From contig CM051514.1 in NCBI GenBank assembly GCA_028015205.1, positions 27,358,150 through 27,422,149 of the forward strand: 64,000 bases of DNA, read 5' to 3'. Below are positions 12,201 through 27,200 of the stretch, piece after piece. Position 1 is the first letter of the stretch, and every line of letters begins with the position of its first letter. This DNA comes from Mytilisepta virgata. Lineage: Eukaryota > Mollusca > Bivalvia > Mytilida > Mytilidae. Below the pieces are notes generated by a model. It searched no databases, was not told the DNA's origin, and saw only the letters and a program-made list of their open reading frames with translations. The position numbers and the translations under genes were made by a program.

Positions 12201-15200
12201 ATGTATGTATTGATGAAGAATCAATATAGTTTTTATAAACAAGGGCGCCACTTGGCATTTGGGGGAAGGGCTAGAAAAAGGGTGTGTGAGGTCAATATCT
12301 AGGACATTTATGTTCTGATTATTTTTGGGATGTACGTTTGTTCATTTGTATGTATTAAATGAAAATCAAACAAGGGGCCCACATGTTAAATATTTAGAGG
12401 CCCGAAAGAGGGGATTTATTAAGGGATATTAAAAAAATAAAACAATAAGTCTTCCAAACTCCGTTTTGTGCGACTTATTTTCTTATAAAAATAAGTCAGC
12501 CAAGCGACTCTTCGTGTCTTGCTTGCAAACACAGGATTACTAGTTATTATTATTCTTCTTCTTTTTCTTTGCCAGGTTTTTTTCCGGAGCATTTCTCTTA
12601 AACAACAGCGGATTGAATTTTAATATTCAATATGATGATAGATTGGAACCATTAGGGGTGCAGTGTCCACGTTTGGACCGGGGGTCTTCTTCGCACTTTT
12701 TGAAGGGGATCAAATTTTCATGGAACATTCTAGAACGTTTCTATTAGTTCTAGACACTTCAAATTTAATATAAAGGTAGATATGTACATATAGATGAAGA
12801 ATCAATATAGTTTATATTAACAAGGGGCTCACTTGGCATTTCGGGGAAGGGCTAGAAAAGGAGTGTGTGGAGTCATTATATAGGACATTTATGCTCTGCT
12901 TATTTTAGGGATATAGGTTTGTTCATTTGTATTTATTAAATGAAAATCAAACGAGGGCCCACATGTTAAATATTTATAGGCCCCAAAGGGGGGTTTATTA
13001 AGGGGCTTCTAGGGGATATTTGAGAACAACAGTTTCTATTAATCCTAGACACTTCACTTTTCATTTCATATGAAGGTAGATATGTATGTATAAAGAAAGA
13101 ATCAATATAGTTTATATAAACAAGGGACCCACTTGATATTGGGGGAGGGCTAGAAAAGAGCTATGTGGGTTCAATATCTAGAACATTTATGTTCTGCTAA
13201 TCCTAGGCAAATATCTTCTCCTCTGAAACATGGGCCAAATATGTATAGATGAAGAATCAATATAGTTTATATAAACAATTTGCCGACTTGGTATTAGGGG
13301 AGGGCTAGAAAAGGGGGTGTGTGGGGTCAATATCTTTAGCTTTTTGGAGGATATAGGTTTGTTCATTTGTATTTATTAATTGAAACTCAAACAAGGGGCC
13401 AACATGGTAAATATTTAGAGACCCCGAAGGAGGAATTTATTAAGGGGCTTGCAAAAAAAAAAATGAAATCGGTTGGACAAATTTGGCAACTGTTGCCATG
13501 AAAATAAAAAAAGGGGTATTTTTGGGAAATTGTTTTTTTTTCACCTAAATGACCTCAACTTTATGGAATTGTTTTTTATAAGTGCTAGAAGACTAAAATG
13601 AGTCACTATTTTTCACTATTTTCCACTGTTGCCATGGAAACAAAAAGGGGGTATTTTTGGGAAATTGTTTTATTTCACCTGAATGATCTCAAACTTTATG
13701 AAACTGTTTTGCATAAGTACTAGAAGACTAATGTGGGTTACTATTTTTCTAAAATGGCTGCTGTTGCCATGGTAACGGATAAAATGTAAAAATTTGTTAA
13801 ATTGTTGTTTTCTCTGTATCTGCTGAACTAATCCTTTCAAAACCATTTTATTCTCTCAGACTCAATCCTACAATTTATATTAGAACCATACACCAAAGGT
13901 GTTCGGGGTGACATCAGCTATTGCTGGCAATGACAATTCTAGTTATTATTATTATTTTTCCACACTTTCTTGTCCGTAAAATATCTCGGATTTGACTGAA
14001 CAGATCTTTATGAAACTTTTCAATAACGTTAACCAACTAAGGTAGATATGGAATATTCAAAATGGTCGCGTTTCAAAATGGCGGCCGTTTAAAGGTTAAA
14101 AAATGGGGTGGGGGTCCAATATATGGGAAACTGTCCGACAGAATCTATTGAAACTTTGTATAAATGTTCAATACGGCCAGTGGAAAGAGTGATCAGTTTT
14201 CAAAATGGCCGTTCGAAATGGCATCGGTAAAAACTCAAAATTGTCCAAATTTCAACGAAAATTGATATCTACGCTAATTTTGGTATGGCAAACAAGATGC
14301 AACCATCGAAATAGCTGCCAGGGGCGAAATTTGCTATTAATCGCAATTGCAATTTTAGTTATTATTATTCTTCCCGCCATGAACTTGTCCAAAGCATACC
14401 TAAGTTACTGGTAGTCCAATATTCATGAAACTCCAAAGGAAAGTCTGGTATCATGTCAAATGCAATCAGGTCTCGAAATTTTAAAAATGGCTGCCGTTGC
14501 CATGGAAATAGCAAACATGTAAAAAATTCCACAAACTTGAGATAACTAATTCTCGGAAACCGTTTACTCGAACTTTTCAATATATTACATAGATTTAGCC
14601 CTACAGTACGGCTCAATTAAAACATCACCTCAAGTTAACTTCAAGTTAAGATAATCTCTGGTTCAAATCTCTGCTATATGACTAAACAGCGGAGATTAGA
14701 ACAGTCATTACCAGTCCTGCGACTGGTCAACCAGAGATTTGAAAGCAGAGATATAAACTTGCGCGATATAACAGGAATTTGATATTTGTAAGAATGCTAC
14801 TGTTTTGTAAGAAAAAACACAAGTTTCAAACCTGATGGGTACATAATTTATACTTTTAGGAATTTTGACATGAATTTAGCTCAAAAAATTTCAAACGACA
14901 TATTACATGTAAAAAGCTTCTCTGCAACTTACCGTAATACTTGTTTGATAAAAAAATATCCATTTTACAGTGAGAAAACAAAACATCTAGCTTTTCAAAC
15001 ATATACATAGGATGATACATAGTTAAATTTAGATATATAAGCTTGCGCGATAGAACACACATGTGATTTTTGTAAGAATGCTACTGTTTTTAAAGAAAAA
15101 ACACAAGTTTCAAACTTGTTGGGTACATATTTCATACTTTTGGGAATTTTGACATGAATTTAGCTCAATAAATTTCATACGGCATATTGAAAAGCTTCTC

Positions 15201-18200
15201 TGCAACTTACCGTAATACTTGTTTGATAAAAATAATTCCGCTTTGCAATGAAAAACAAAACATTTAGCTTTTCAAACATATACATAGGATGATACTTAGT
15301 TAAAATTAGCTATATAAGCTTATGTGATATAGGAAAATGCGATTTTTGTTAAAATGCTACTGTTTTTAAAGAAAAAATACAAGTTTCTAACTTGTCATAT
15401 ATATGATTATTTTTTTTCATTTATTTTCTATAGAAATTTATTTCATTAATTTGTTATGGTATCCAAAAAAAGCATCTCTGCAGCTAACCGCAATATTTAT
15501 TAGATGAAAAAATTAAAATTTCACAGTAAAAAAAACACAAAATTTAGCTTTGCAACAAATTTTAGGTTCATACTTAGTCAAATTAAGCCACACCAAAGTG
15601 TGCGATATAAGACAAAAGTAATTTTTGTTACAACAAAAGTGTTTTCAAGTTTCAAACTTGACGTATGGTTATGTTATACATTTATGAAGTTTTGACATGA
15701 AAGTTGTTCAGAAAATATTTCGCATGCAGTAACTTAAAAATTTATCTTTTCTAACCGTAATACTTGTTAGATAAAAAAATTTCAATTTCACAGTGGTAAA
15801 AAAACATGATGATACTTATAGTTAAATTTAGCCACACCAGAAGTGCAACATAAGACTTTAAAAGATATTTTGATTGAACCTGAAGTGTTTTTTAAAGTCA
15901 GATATATTAGTTTGAGTCTTGACTTGAAATAATATACTTTTTATTTTATTCTATATTTCAAAACTTATAATTTATATTTTCTGTAAATAGTATCATCAGG
16001 AATTCATATTATTTATTTCATTTGACAATAGAAATAACTTTGTGTACATTAGAACTTATTGAAATTGAAAGCAAAGATATCAACATACATATTTTATAAT
16101 ATTTGCACGGAATGTTATTTACTCATTATAACATGATCAACCAATAATAATAAATAACATTTTATTTATCCCCGGGTAATCGTTTTTCGTCCTAGGACCG
16201 TCCTAGAACGGTGCATGGGCATTTAGCAGAGAAAAATTATTATTCAAATCTCTGGTTTTGACACCAGAACAGCACATGCGCAGTTGAATAAATCGGACCA
16301 GATATTTGAAAAATCAATAAAGCGGAGATTATGACTGGTCCTAATCTCTGCTTTAAAATGTCTGGTTAACCAGTCGCAAGACTGGTCTTAGCTGTTCTAA
16401 TCTCTGTTTTTGGTCCTGGAGCAGAGATTTGAACCAGAGATTATGTTAACATGAAGTTAACTTGACGTGTTGTTTTAAATGTGCCGTACTGTATGTATCA
16501 TCCTATGTATATGTTTGAAAAGCTAAATGTTTTGTTTTTTTTACTGTAAAATGGAATTATTTTGATCAAACAAGTATTGTAGAGATGTTTTTAAAGATAC
16601 CATATGTAAGTTTTTGACCTAAATTCATGTACAAAATTCCTAAAAGTATAAAATATGCACCCATCAAATTTGAAACTTATGTTTTCACTTTAAATTACAC
16701 ATCTGTTTTAACAAAAATCATTTTTGTCATATATCGCACACTCTGATAGAGTTGAATTTGATTAAGTATATTCATGGTTGAAAAGCTAAATGTTTTTGTT
16801 TTTTTCTGTGTGAAATTAACATTTTTGTCATCAAAAGGGTAATACAGTAAGTCGCAGAGAGACTTTTTTTGGATAACGTATATTTGAAGAGCTACATTTT
16901 GAGTTTTTTTCGCTTTGAAATTGAAATTTTTTTCATCAAAAGAGTACTATGGAAAGTCGCAGAGAGACTTTTTTGGATAACGTATATTTGAAGAGCTTAT
17001 TACTAAATTATATCAATGATAACACAAAGATTTAGAAAAAAGAGAAGGCCGAAACAGAGATTCGAACTATGTCTACAAGTGCTACTTTCAACTCATCCTA
17101 ACCTTGCAGCAACCAACTTACACTATGCAAACATCGTTTTTAAATATATAAAAGGCGAAGACCCTATGTATATATTGTACCGTATCATATTGATATATGT
17201 GAAAACGACCTTTGAATATCATCCGAATAGTAGCCGAGAGGTTTCGTCAATGTGTTCTTGAACTATGACACATAAATTACTTCAAGGAGGGAGTTCGAAC
17301 CCCAGTCACGGCAAATAAAAATTTGCAAAAGTCAAAGGTAAGTTTTTAAACTAATACCGGTTGTGAAAAGAAATCAGTAAATTAGCCAATTCAAACTTAA
17401 TGAAATTAAGTAAACAAAGGGAACAATTGAATATAATTTGATGACTTCATTTCAGTGACGGATTAAAGAAGTGTTGATTCTAGAAAAAGAAACCACGGTA
17501 AATGAATAGGCTGACGTCACAGCAGTGGTTTAACTAGGGGGTATTTCCCATGCCCTTAAAACAGTAACTCTTAAACTTTTGAGATCCCGAAATATAATTA
17601 ATCCATATTCATTGATGTATATGGAGGTCCCTAAGGACCCTCATATACATTCCCCAAAATAAACTTGATTATGAAAAGCATCACAAGAGGCACAGTTTCA
17701 ATTACTTAGGGAGAAGAAAGTTAGCTGGAGGCAATTGGGAGACTTTAAGTATCAGTTCACTGATACAGGATTACTAGTGAAGTCGCCCAAAACGAAGTTT
17801 TGGAGACTTCTTGTTTTTGCTTTGTTTCTTATTATTATTAAGTCGCCCAAAACTAGGTTTTGGAGACTTATTGTTTTTGCTCCGTTTCTTATTTTTATTA
17901 CATGTATTATTATTATTATTATTATTATTATTAAGTCACCAAAACAACGTTTGGGAGATTTATTGTGTTTGCTCCGTTTTTTATTATTTTTATTATTATT
18001 ATTATTATTATTTTCCTTTCTTCTTCTGAGCCCTGAACTTGTCCGACGCGGATCTCAAAAACCAATCAAGCGAACTTAATACAACTCGGTACAAGAATAG
18101 GTGGCTATGGTTATTTGTGCCTAAAGGTTTCAGAATTTTCTAAATGGTCGCAAAATGCGGAGATATGCTCCAGTACATTATGATATATCGGATTGATTTC

Positions 18201-21200
18201 CGTCATCGAAAATTTTCAATCGGCCACCATTTTGAAAATGTCCGCCAAAATGCCCAAAAATTCAACACGCTTCTATGTAGATTATGATATAGCAAATTGA
18301 TTTACGTCATCGAAAATTTGTGGAAAAAAAAATCGTGATCGGTTTTCAAAATGGCATTCAGTGACATACATGTGAGTCTCTAGGGGAATATGGGAGAAGT
18401 AAGATACATGTAGCTGTGGTTGTTTGGGAGACTTTAAGTATCAGTTCACTGATAGAGGATTACTAGTTATACATGTCTCCTTGTGGCGTATGTTCCATTC
18501 TCATGATTTTTTCTTTTATAATTTACTGACTTTTCACATTTTTTCTCCCTTCGGTATACTTTTTTATATAAAAAATTCAGCCAACATTTTACCTGTAGAT
18601 AAACAACATTTATAAATTATCGGGAATATTATACTAAAATGAAAAAATCATTTTGAAAACCCAGTAGCATCGAAATCCAATGAAAAGAAAAAAAATGAGA
18701 ATGCAACTTAACAGAAAAATACCACTAGACACATGTATAGCTAAAAGAACTAGAAATCTGTACTGTCGGAATCCCCGCACCCCCTGTAAGTAGTTTGGCC
18801 ACTTACCTATAGTCAAAAATTTAAAACCTTATTCCCATCCAAAAATAATGTGCAGTCATTCTATAAAGAAATTAAATCAATCAAATGAAAAATGAAAAAA
18901 CCTCAGTTCACAAGCTTAAACAGAACATTTTTTGAAATTTGGCCTGAGTGAACCCTAGGTTTAAAAATCGATATTCTAAATCCTTATTGTGCAACTAAAT
19001 ATAGTGAAGGACAAAACTATATATAAGCAAAATGAATAAATTGCAAAATGAAAGGAAAGTTAAGGTCACAAGCTTAAATTGAAAATTTCAAATTTTGACC
19101 CCTGTCGATCCCAATTTTTTAAAAATAAAAATTCTAAAACTTTATTGCACATCTGTATATAGTGTTTCACAATACTGTATAGAAATAAAATGCATAAATT
19201 GAAAAACAAAAAACGACTTTATATCACAAGCCAAAATTTATAGTTTTTCAAAATTTGACCCCTGTGGGCCCCAATTTTAGAAAATCAAAATTCTAAAACC
19301 TTACTGTGCATCTGCATATAGTCTATGACAATACTTATAGAAATAAAATGCATCAATTGTAAAATGATAGAGGAGTTTAGGTCATAACCTTAAATTGACA
19401 TTGCGCATCTGCAGGTGGTATGTAACCATTCTATATAGAAATTAAATTCCTACCCCCAAAAGTGAAAGAGGAGTTGATGTCACAAGAAAGTGTGAAGGAC
19501 GGACGGACAGAGACAATCGCTATATTCCCGAACTTTCTTCGGAAGTGCGGGGATAATAAAAGAAACATATTATCTAAAAAGAATTAGATCAAGACAACGC
19601 AGAAACTAATACACTAGTAATGTGAACCCCGACTATAAATCTTGAGTGACATCAGAAAGTTCACAATTGGAAAATCATGTTCATCGCGGTTGGCACAAAA
19701 TGTTGACCTCCGTCGCCAATTATCGTCTATGTAGAAGTCTAGGTATGAAGCAGACGTAGTTGTGTTTGTGGTCCTTTTACTTTAAAGTTCTCTGGTATAG
19801 ATAAGATGCAGTTAGGATCATAAAGTACAAGAACATCATCTATATAGCGGAAAAGGACGGTAAACAATAATTCTTCCATCTACATGTATATATCTGAAAC
19901 AAAAGTTAAGGATTTGTTTTTCCTTTCTTTGCTCTTATCGTATCTAATATTAGAACTATAGCGATTGTCTTATGACAAAAAGTTGAAAAAGAGTATCTAC
20001 ATTGTTTATAAATGGAAACGTTCAATGTCATTTTACAGTTGTAAATTTACGAAATATGCTCATCTTGTCATCGAAATATTTGTTATAATTAGGAATAAGT
20101 AATATCTGTTACCAAATACGAGGCTTTGTCAATAGAGAACAGAGATGAACTGAAATATCAGTATGTTTTATTATTCTAGCGGTATGTTCTCCTGGTTGTC
20201 AGAATGGTGGTACATGTGTCAGTCCAAACAAATGTAGTTGTCGAGCAGGTTTCACTGGGGATATATGCGATGGACGTAAGCCGACTAATGAATACTTATT
20301 ATAAATTCATTTTGAACAGTTTGGTCTAGTATTGTGTCAGTATGATTCAATACACCGAATATTCGTCCCTGACTTATACATACAATCTGAAGTATTTTTA
20401 GTTTTTACATTTGTTATTTATTGTGCAAATAGAAATATAACCACAAAATTTTATGATTTTGACGACTTTCAAAGTTGATAAGGATCGGTGAATTGTACCG
20501 AAACAATAATCTAATGTGTGAATTAAAAAAATCAAAATACAAGGCTGAAACTGTAAATTCACTAACAAAACATGTACATCCCATGAACATAGAAAAGAAA
20601 CAAGTTTAGGTCACAAGCTGAGACAATAGATGGAAAGACATGGGGTGCTAACAAAATTCCCGAACTTTCTTCGAAAGTGCAGGAATAAAATTGCCAAAGA
20701 AAAGTATCTTATTGCCATTTTGTACACGAAAAACTTAGTAATTAATGTCTTCAACGATTACCAAAGTGTGGTACATATATATACGTTCCTGCAATATCAA
20801 GACGGCCTCATCCGTTCACCTATATGTCTGTCGATCATAAATATTCTTACTCCATGGTAAGGATCAACTAAAAGATTTTGCAGTAAATCAAAATCGATGA
20901 AAACAAATTTAGATCAAATAATCACAACTTGAGTTTATGTAGTTCATTCTTACCAGTTATGAAAATAGTCTTGGTTTTCTGCAAAGCAATATACATGTAT
21001 GTTGTTTTTGTCTTATTATCTTGTTTTTTTTTCCTGGAAATCTTGATTTCAGGAGATTCAAAATAAAGCAAGACAGAAATGGCCGGTTAAGATAAAAACA
21101 AATATATTAGTATATGATAGATCACTGAAAACCAGCTCATGTAGGTTCTGTCTTTTATATTTCTAAGGCTTACTGAAATATGATATAAATATAGTTTTAT

Positions 21201-24200
21201 ATTATTAAGTTGCCGCATGTTCCCACCTGAGACCTTGTTTCCCTGGAAGATGCTATGGAAACAATCAATGCATGTGCTCAGACGGGTTTTCCGGGCCTTT
21301 GCTTGGAGATGGCTGCTTAACATGTGAGTATTTGCTGTAATTAATCATTCGCTTTAAAATGGTTAGCTTGTATGTCGTACTTTTGTTTATTTTTTTGCAT
21401 ATTTTTTTTAGAAGCATACCACATATTAACATGATACAAAGTACAATATAAAAAGCTCAATATGGTTGATTGAAGTGTGTCATACATAAAGTCCCCATGT
21501 TTCAATTACACTTGTTAGAACGTAAAGATTCGCAAAAAAAGTGCATTACTTTAATTTCTGTAGTTCTTATTATGAAAATGTATGTAGAATAACAATCTTT
21601 ACATGGTAAACTATAATAGTTCCAGGTCTACCTTAGATAACGTATTTGTTTTTACATTTATTAAAAAGTACGATATTTTGAACAAGAAAATATACAGAAA
21701 AAATGCCAATTCAGAATGTTTCGCGTTTTCCATGGACAATGATAATCTTTAAAAGTAAAGGTTACAATTTAAATTAAAGGAAAAAACAAAAAATCCTAGA
21801 AAATGTAATAGTAATAGTAATGTATTTACTGTTGAATTGTAGAACTGTTTTCCAATACTATTATATTATATATGAATTCCCTATTTATGCTTATTGGGTA
21901 TAATATCTTATAAATATATAGGTTATCATATTTTACCAAAGGCTCAATTATCTTTCAGATCTAAAACAAACTTAATTATAATTTACGAAATATGCTCATC
22001 TTGTCATCGAAATATTTGTTATAATTAGGAATAAGTAATATCTGTTACCAAATACGAGGCTTCTGTATCATGCATTTTTTTTAAGTTTCAGACCAATGAT
22101 GTCCATTTACCTAGTACTGTGCACCATATAAACTAAACATGCGTTCCGCAGGCGACACAAAAACTACTTACATTGTACCATGTACGCTATACGTTATACA
22201 ACGTACCTTAAACGATACAATTTTACACTTTAACATATCGTAACATAGCTTCGCTTCGGTCCATATAATTTTTTGTCTGGCGACCAACCGGTCCATATAC
22301 TGCCATATAACCCTCAGTGTCATGAACTATTTGTTAAATAATACAACATTACTTTAATCGGAATGGTTTCAGCGTAAAAAACCGACAGCTCTGTGTGTAT
22401 CCATATTTCATTGATACAAATGTAATGGGGATAGTCATGATGTCTTTGCGATCATCTACATCATGAATAGGAAACATTATCCTCGTGGTGTTTTTCAAAT
22501 AAATAATAAAACATATAAGACATGTCTGTCCGGAAAGAATAAAATCTATCGGTGAAGTTAAAAACATACAGGTATCCAAAATGTACAAAATAGCCTTTAA
22601 TGTACATGTAAGAAAAATGTAAATTCTGTTCACACTTACTATTACTTGCTTTTATTTATTGACACATTTTTAATTCCAAAATTGGCTACTTTTGTCTTTA
22701 AAGGTAAAAAATGTTACAAAATATTTCAGTAACCGACGATGACTACAAACCGCTGATTGAAAAAAGCAACGCAACGTTTGCAAAGTACAGCTACACGAGG
22801 CATATGATCCTTTACCAATTTATGACAGATTCCACCAATATGTCCACAGTAGATATTGTATGGACAAATGAAAAAGAATTTAACATCATGGACTTTGATC
22901 TTGATGCTTCAATCGACACTGAATATATGTTTGCCCATATCCCGGACGTACCGAGATACATACGGAATTTTAAACTGGGTATAGTTAGTGCCACTGTACA
23001 GGTGAAACATTACAAATTAGGTTCTGGTAAGGAGGAGAAATCTTTACTATATTTCGAAAATAAACTAACCATAACATAACACTCAAGCTTTTTGCAAAGT
23101 GATAGAGAAAACATATACACAAACATGCACGCAGAAAATAAAAACAAACAAAATAAATAAAACATTGTCGCCATTTTACTTTTTAACATATAAGAAAGCG
23201 ATAGTTTTAAACCTTATTGGCAACATATGTTTCCAAATTCCATTTAAAGTCCTAGTTAACAAGCAAATTTACAAAAACATTCAAATATTTACGAAAATGT
23301 CAACATATCTTTTTTTTGGGACACGGAATTTCCATTTCTTACAACAAAATTGGACATCTGCCGTTAACGTGCAAATAGTTTTCGACATTCAGGTCAAATG
23401 AAGAGAAAAAAAATGTTTTTGAAAAAAAATACTAAAATTTACGATGAGAAAGATGATTTTCCATTTCCTATTGTTAATTATCTGTTTTTAGATGGCAACG
23501 TTCCCTTGGCGCCATCGTATGGTGTATATATATCTCAATTTGTTCGATTCGCACGTGTATGTAACAACGAATTTTGATTTTAACGAAAGAAATCTCTGTA
23601 TTACTGAAAAATTATTACGCCAGGAATTTCGATATCAGAAACTTGTCAAAACCTTTAGTAAATTTTATCATCGGTACAAGGAACTCATTCGTAAATATAA
23701 ATCAACAAGCACACATCTTATATGTTCAGGTATTTCGAATCCCATCTTTTATGGTAATATTTTATACAAAGCTCAAAAATGTCGTCATTCACCTAAAAAG
23801 CTAATCAAACCTTTAAAAATACTTATCAACAAGGGATATAGTTACGATACTCTTGTCAAGTCATTGAAGATGGCATTTTTCGAATTAATAATGATTCACT
23901 CATAGGGTTATTGCGTCGGAAATAGACATATTTATTGTAAAACCAGTTATTGGTATGAAACGGGTTATGTTCTTCTCGTATAATTTATTATGGCATGATA
24001 CTAAACCCCTAACGGGAGGGATTGTGGCTGATTTTCTATATGACGTAGACATAATCTTTCGATCAGTTTAATTGAGGTCTGGAGCTGGCATGTCAGTAAC
24101 TGCTAGTAGTCATTTATTAAGATATGTTTATCATTTTCATTTTGCTTAGTTTCTTCTGTTACCTTTTTTAACATCGGACTCGGACATCTTTTGAACTGAG

Positions 24201-27200
24201 TTTTACTGTGTGTATCGCTGTGTGTTTGTTTATTCCACATTGGCTAGAGGTATAGGGGAAGGGTTGAGATCTTACAAAACATGTTTAACCCTTTTGCATT
24301 TTTGCGCCCGTCCCAACTTCTAGCCTTTGTTAGTCTTGTGTGTATTTTCAATTTGGGTTCATTTTTATGTTTCGGAGTTTAGTGTGTCGTTCATTTTGCT
24401 GAACTAGTATACATTATTTTTAGGGGCCAGCTAAAGCCCACCTGCGAGTGCAGGATGTCTCGATGCGTTGAAGACCCTTTGGTATCCTTGAGCTGTTTTC
24501 TGCTCTTTGGTCGGGTTGTTGTCTTTTTGACCCATTCCTCGTTTCAATTCTCTATTCCATATCATATTTTCCCACTGGACATTAGGCAAACAACAATATT
24601 CAACTAGTCACAATGACTAAAAAAGTAACGATAGCAACATACATTGATATTAAACGGTCAATTCTGTCTAGTTCGATCTTGACTGTCTTGATTTTTACAC
24701 TTCCTGAAATTACAGAGAAAATTGAGATAACAAGACCAAAACAAAATGCATTGCTCCGCATTGAATAAAGACAAGTTAAGACAACTTCAGAAATTTAAAA
24801 AGACTAATTATACCACATACAAATAGTAGACTTTATTATTGTAAATTATACCCATGGGGGTAAAACAATATAACATAGAATGAACAATAACAAACGAATA
24901 CATACAGATAATTTACAATGTTTTTTGTACTGATCTATACGTCTCTTGAAAGATGTACATGTAGATAGATAAAGTCAATATGTTTTAATATGACCTGGCT
25001 TCATTTACTTTAATTTTTGTTTTGAGGCAGAAAAGTAGGACAAATTAAGAATACAAATTCCAACCAAAATGAATGGCCTTTTTAGACAAAAATTTATGAC
25101 AGAAATGAAAAAATATTATAAATAAATTGTGTGCAATTGTGTGTAATTTATATTCAATTAGCCTGTATATATGTTAGTATTTTTGTGGTTTATATTAAAA
25201 AGGTGGAGAATACTTGATTAACACAGAGATATTTACATGTCCACAACCTTCAGATACAAATCCTGTCGATGCCAATGCTTTAGAATGTAGATTAAATAAC
25301 GGTACAAATCTATACCAGGTGGATTCAGGGGACAGGTATCTAATATTTAATCTTAACAAAAAGGGTTTTGTCATTCCTTATCATATATATTTACTAATAA
25401 ATACAGTCGTTTTTGTACAGAATAATTGATTTGCCCGATATCCTCCCTGCATCATAATACTTTACTACAAAACTGCCCTTTATTCTCCCCATATTACACC
25501 ATTCCAAGTTCCTTGGCTTTATTAGAATGGACCTCACTATTTCTACAGTATCTGTATATTAGAGTTAATCTTTATGGTACGGGTTAGACTACATGTATAT
25601 GGAAAATTCGCATCAATGGTCGTATTACACCATAACAAATATTATTGCTCGAGCCACAAGGCCTCGGTATGTTAAGAGTAGTTCTAGATAATATAATCCG
25701 ATACACTGTTTGCCATACATTAAACTGTATTATACTTCATATAAAATTTTTAAGAAATATATTGTGCATTCTGTTCTTGTAACGTGGATTCATTTATCAC
25801 TCGACTACTATTTTCCGTGGATCGAATAAAGAAGACATTTTATGGGATGCGTACATATAATTCGTGAATTGTCATTAAAATGTTATACTTGTGGGTTTCT
25901 TTCAGGCTATCAAAATAATTCTTCGCAAAATTAATGTTTTATATGGAAGTGGGTATTGTGTATAAATCCTCACGATGTCAACCTTCGACTGAAGCAGTCT
26001 GTGACATATAGAAAATCAATAAAATAAACAATCGAATGACCGCATTAGATGTTTTCAAAATGGTTGAGAGGTTCCGCTAAGGACATAAAGTCCTACCCGA
26101 ATTGTATCTAAAAAATTAAAATTGTTTCAATTAGACGTTTTGGTGATTTTACTTATGCTTTTAGATAAGCCAAGTGTTTGTTTTATAGAACAAGATATAG
26201 CTTAATGTTAGGTTAAACTATTTTATTTGATGAACACATGCTCCATACCTTTTACGTTTCTTGCACGTTTTAATTTTTATAATCTAACTTTAAGATCGTA
26301 TTTGCCTTTGAACTTAAATTGCGATATTACAGATTTACATGCTATTTCAAACGACAGGCATTTCATTCTTGAAAAATATTCATTTCACTTAAAGTGTTTA
26401 TCGTGTCAAACGTTTCTGAAAAAAATGCATATGATCAACTTGTTTTTAAAGATATAACCTTGACTTTAATGTAACAACTGGAGGGTATAGAGAACTGATC
26501 GACACCCACAACGATAATTTATATAGAACTGAAATATATAATGGGAAAAGTGCAGTAAATACTATGGAATTTAGATTCGATTATGATAAACCAGTACACT
26601 GCATGGAAACAGGTTCCTGCTCTTCCGGTGATATACCTATGCAACTGAACGAAGATATAACCAAGGTAATTCTAGAAGTTTTCTGCAATTTATTGAAAGA
26701 GGAATTTGGCGTACACAAATTTTAAATCTATCTTTCATAAAAAGGTTAAGTAATAACGATTGATAGGTTATTTAACGTAAAGTTGCAAATACTCTGTTCA
26801 TCTTCAGGACGAGATCCAGTTCAACAATATATAATAAAAGGAGAAGATACCGACATTCGGAAAACAAAATGCCAGAAGGAGAGAGCAGCATTAGGTGTCA
26901 ATATTGTCATCAAGTTAACTGAGGAAATTTAATTAAGGATGCTCACTGGTCATGTTTTGGTACTTTCGTCAGATTTTCGGAATCCTCTGGTTTTATCCAT
27001 TTCTTAAACATTAAATTTTTTGCCCATGAATCCCCACTTTTTCTTTTTAAATTCAATCATATATACCTTTAAATGGTATTTGTCAAAATTTTATGAAATC
27101 CTTTTTTATTTTTACATACATCTTTGAGAGACTGAAGTTGTCAATGCAAAGACAATGAAAAATCTAGAGAAAACCCATTTCCTGCAAATTTTCAAGGCCT

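Larger units (their letters stand above)
9076..20179 (+). other. Intron 3 (11.1 kb), nest of transposon-derived repeats
   Basis: From the gtaatt donor at 9076 to ag at 20179. Phase 1 on both sides. Its individual elements are listed separately; no coding exon was found inside. Stretches between elements (17315-17735, 19560-20040) are AT-rich and unrecognised. Confidence 0.7.

Noticed and set aside
14205..14414. 69-residue open frame in the transposon nest
   Set aside because: It falls within repeat sequence of the atggcggccgtt type, with no transposase motif.
17735..18079. 114-residue hydrophobic open frame
   Set aside because: It is produced by (TTA)n microsatellites and hairpin-cap repeats.
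22349..22633. 94-residue open frame on the - strand in intron 5
   Set aside because: It is opposite the receptor gene in AT-rich intron sequence with no recognisable motif.
26815..26850. Candidate exon after tcttcag in intron 8 (DEIQFNNI)
   Set aside because: A stop follows after eight codons, and exons 8 and 9 already join in phase 0.
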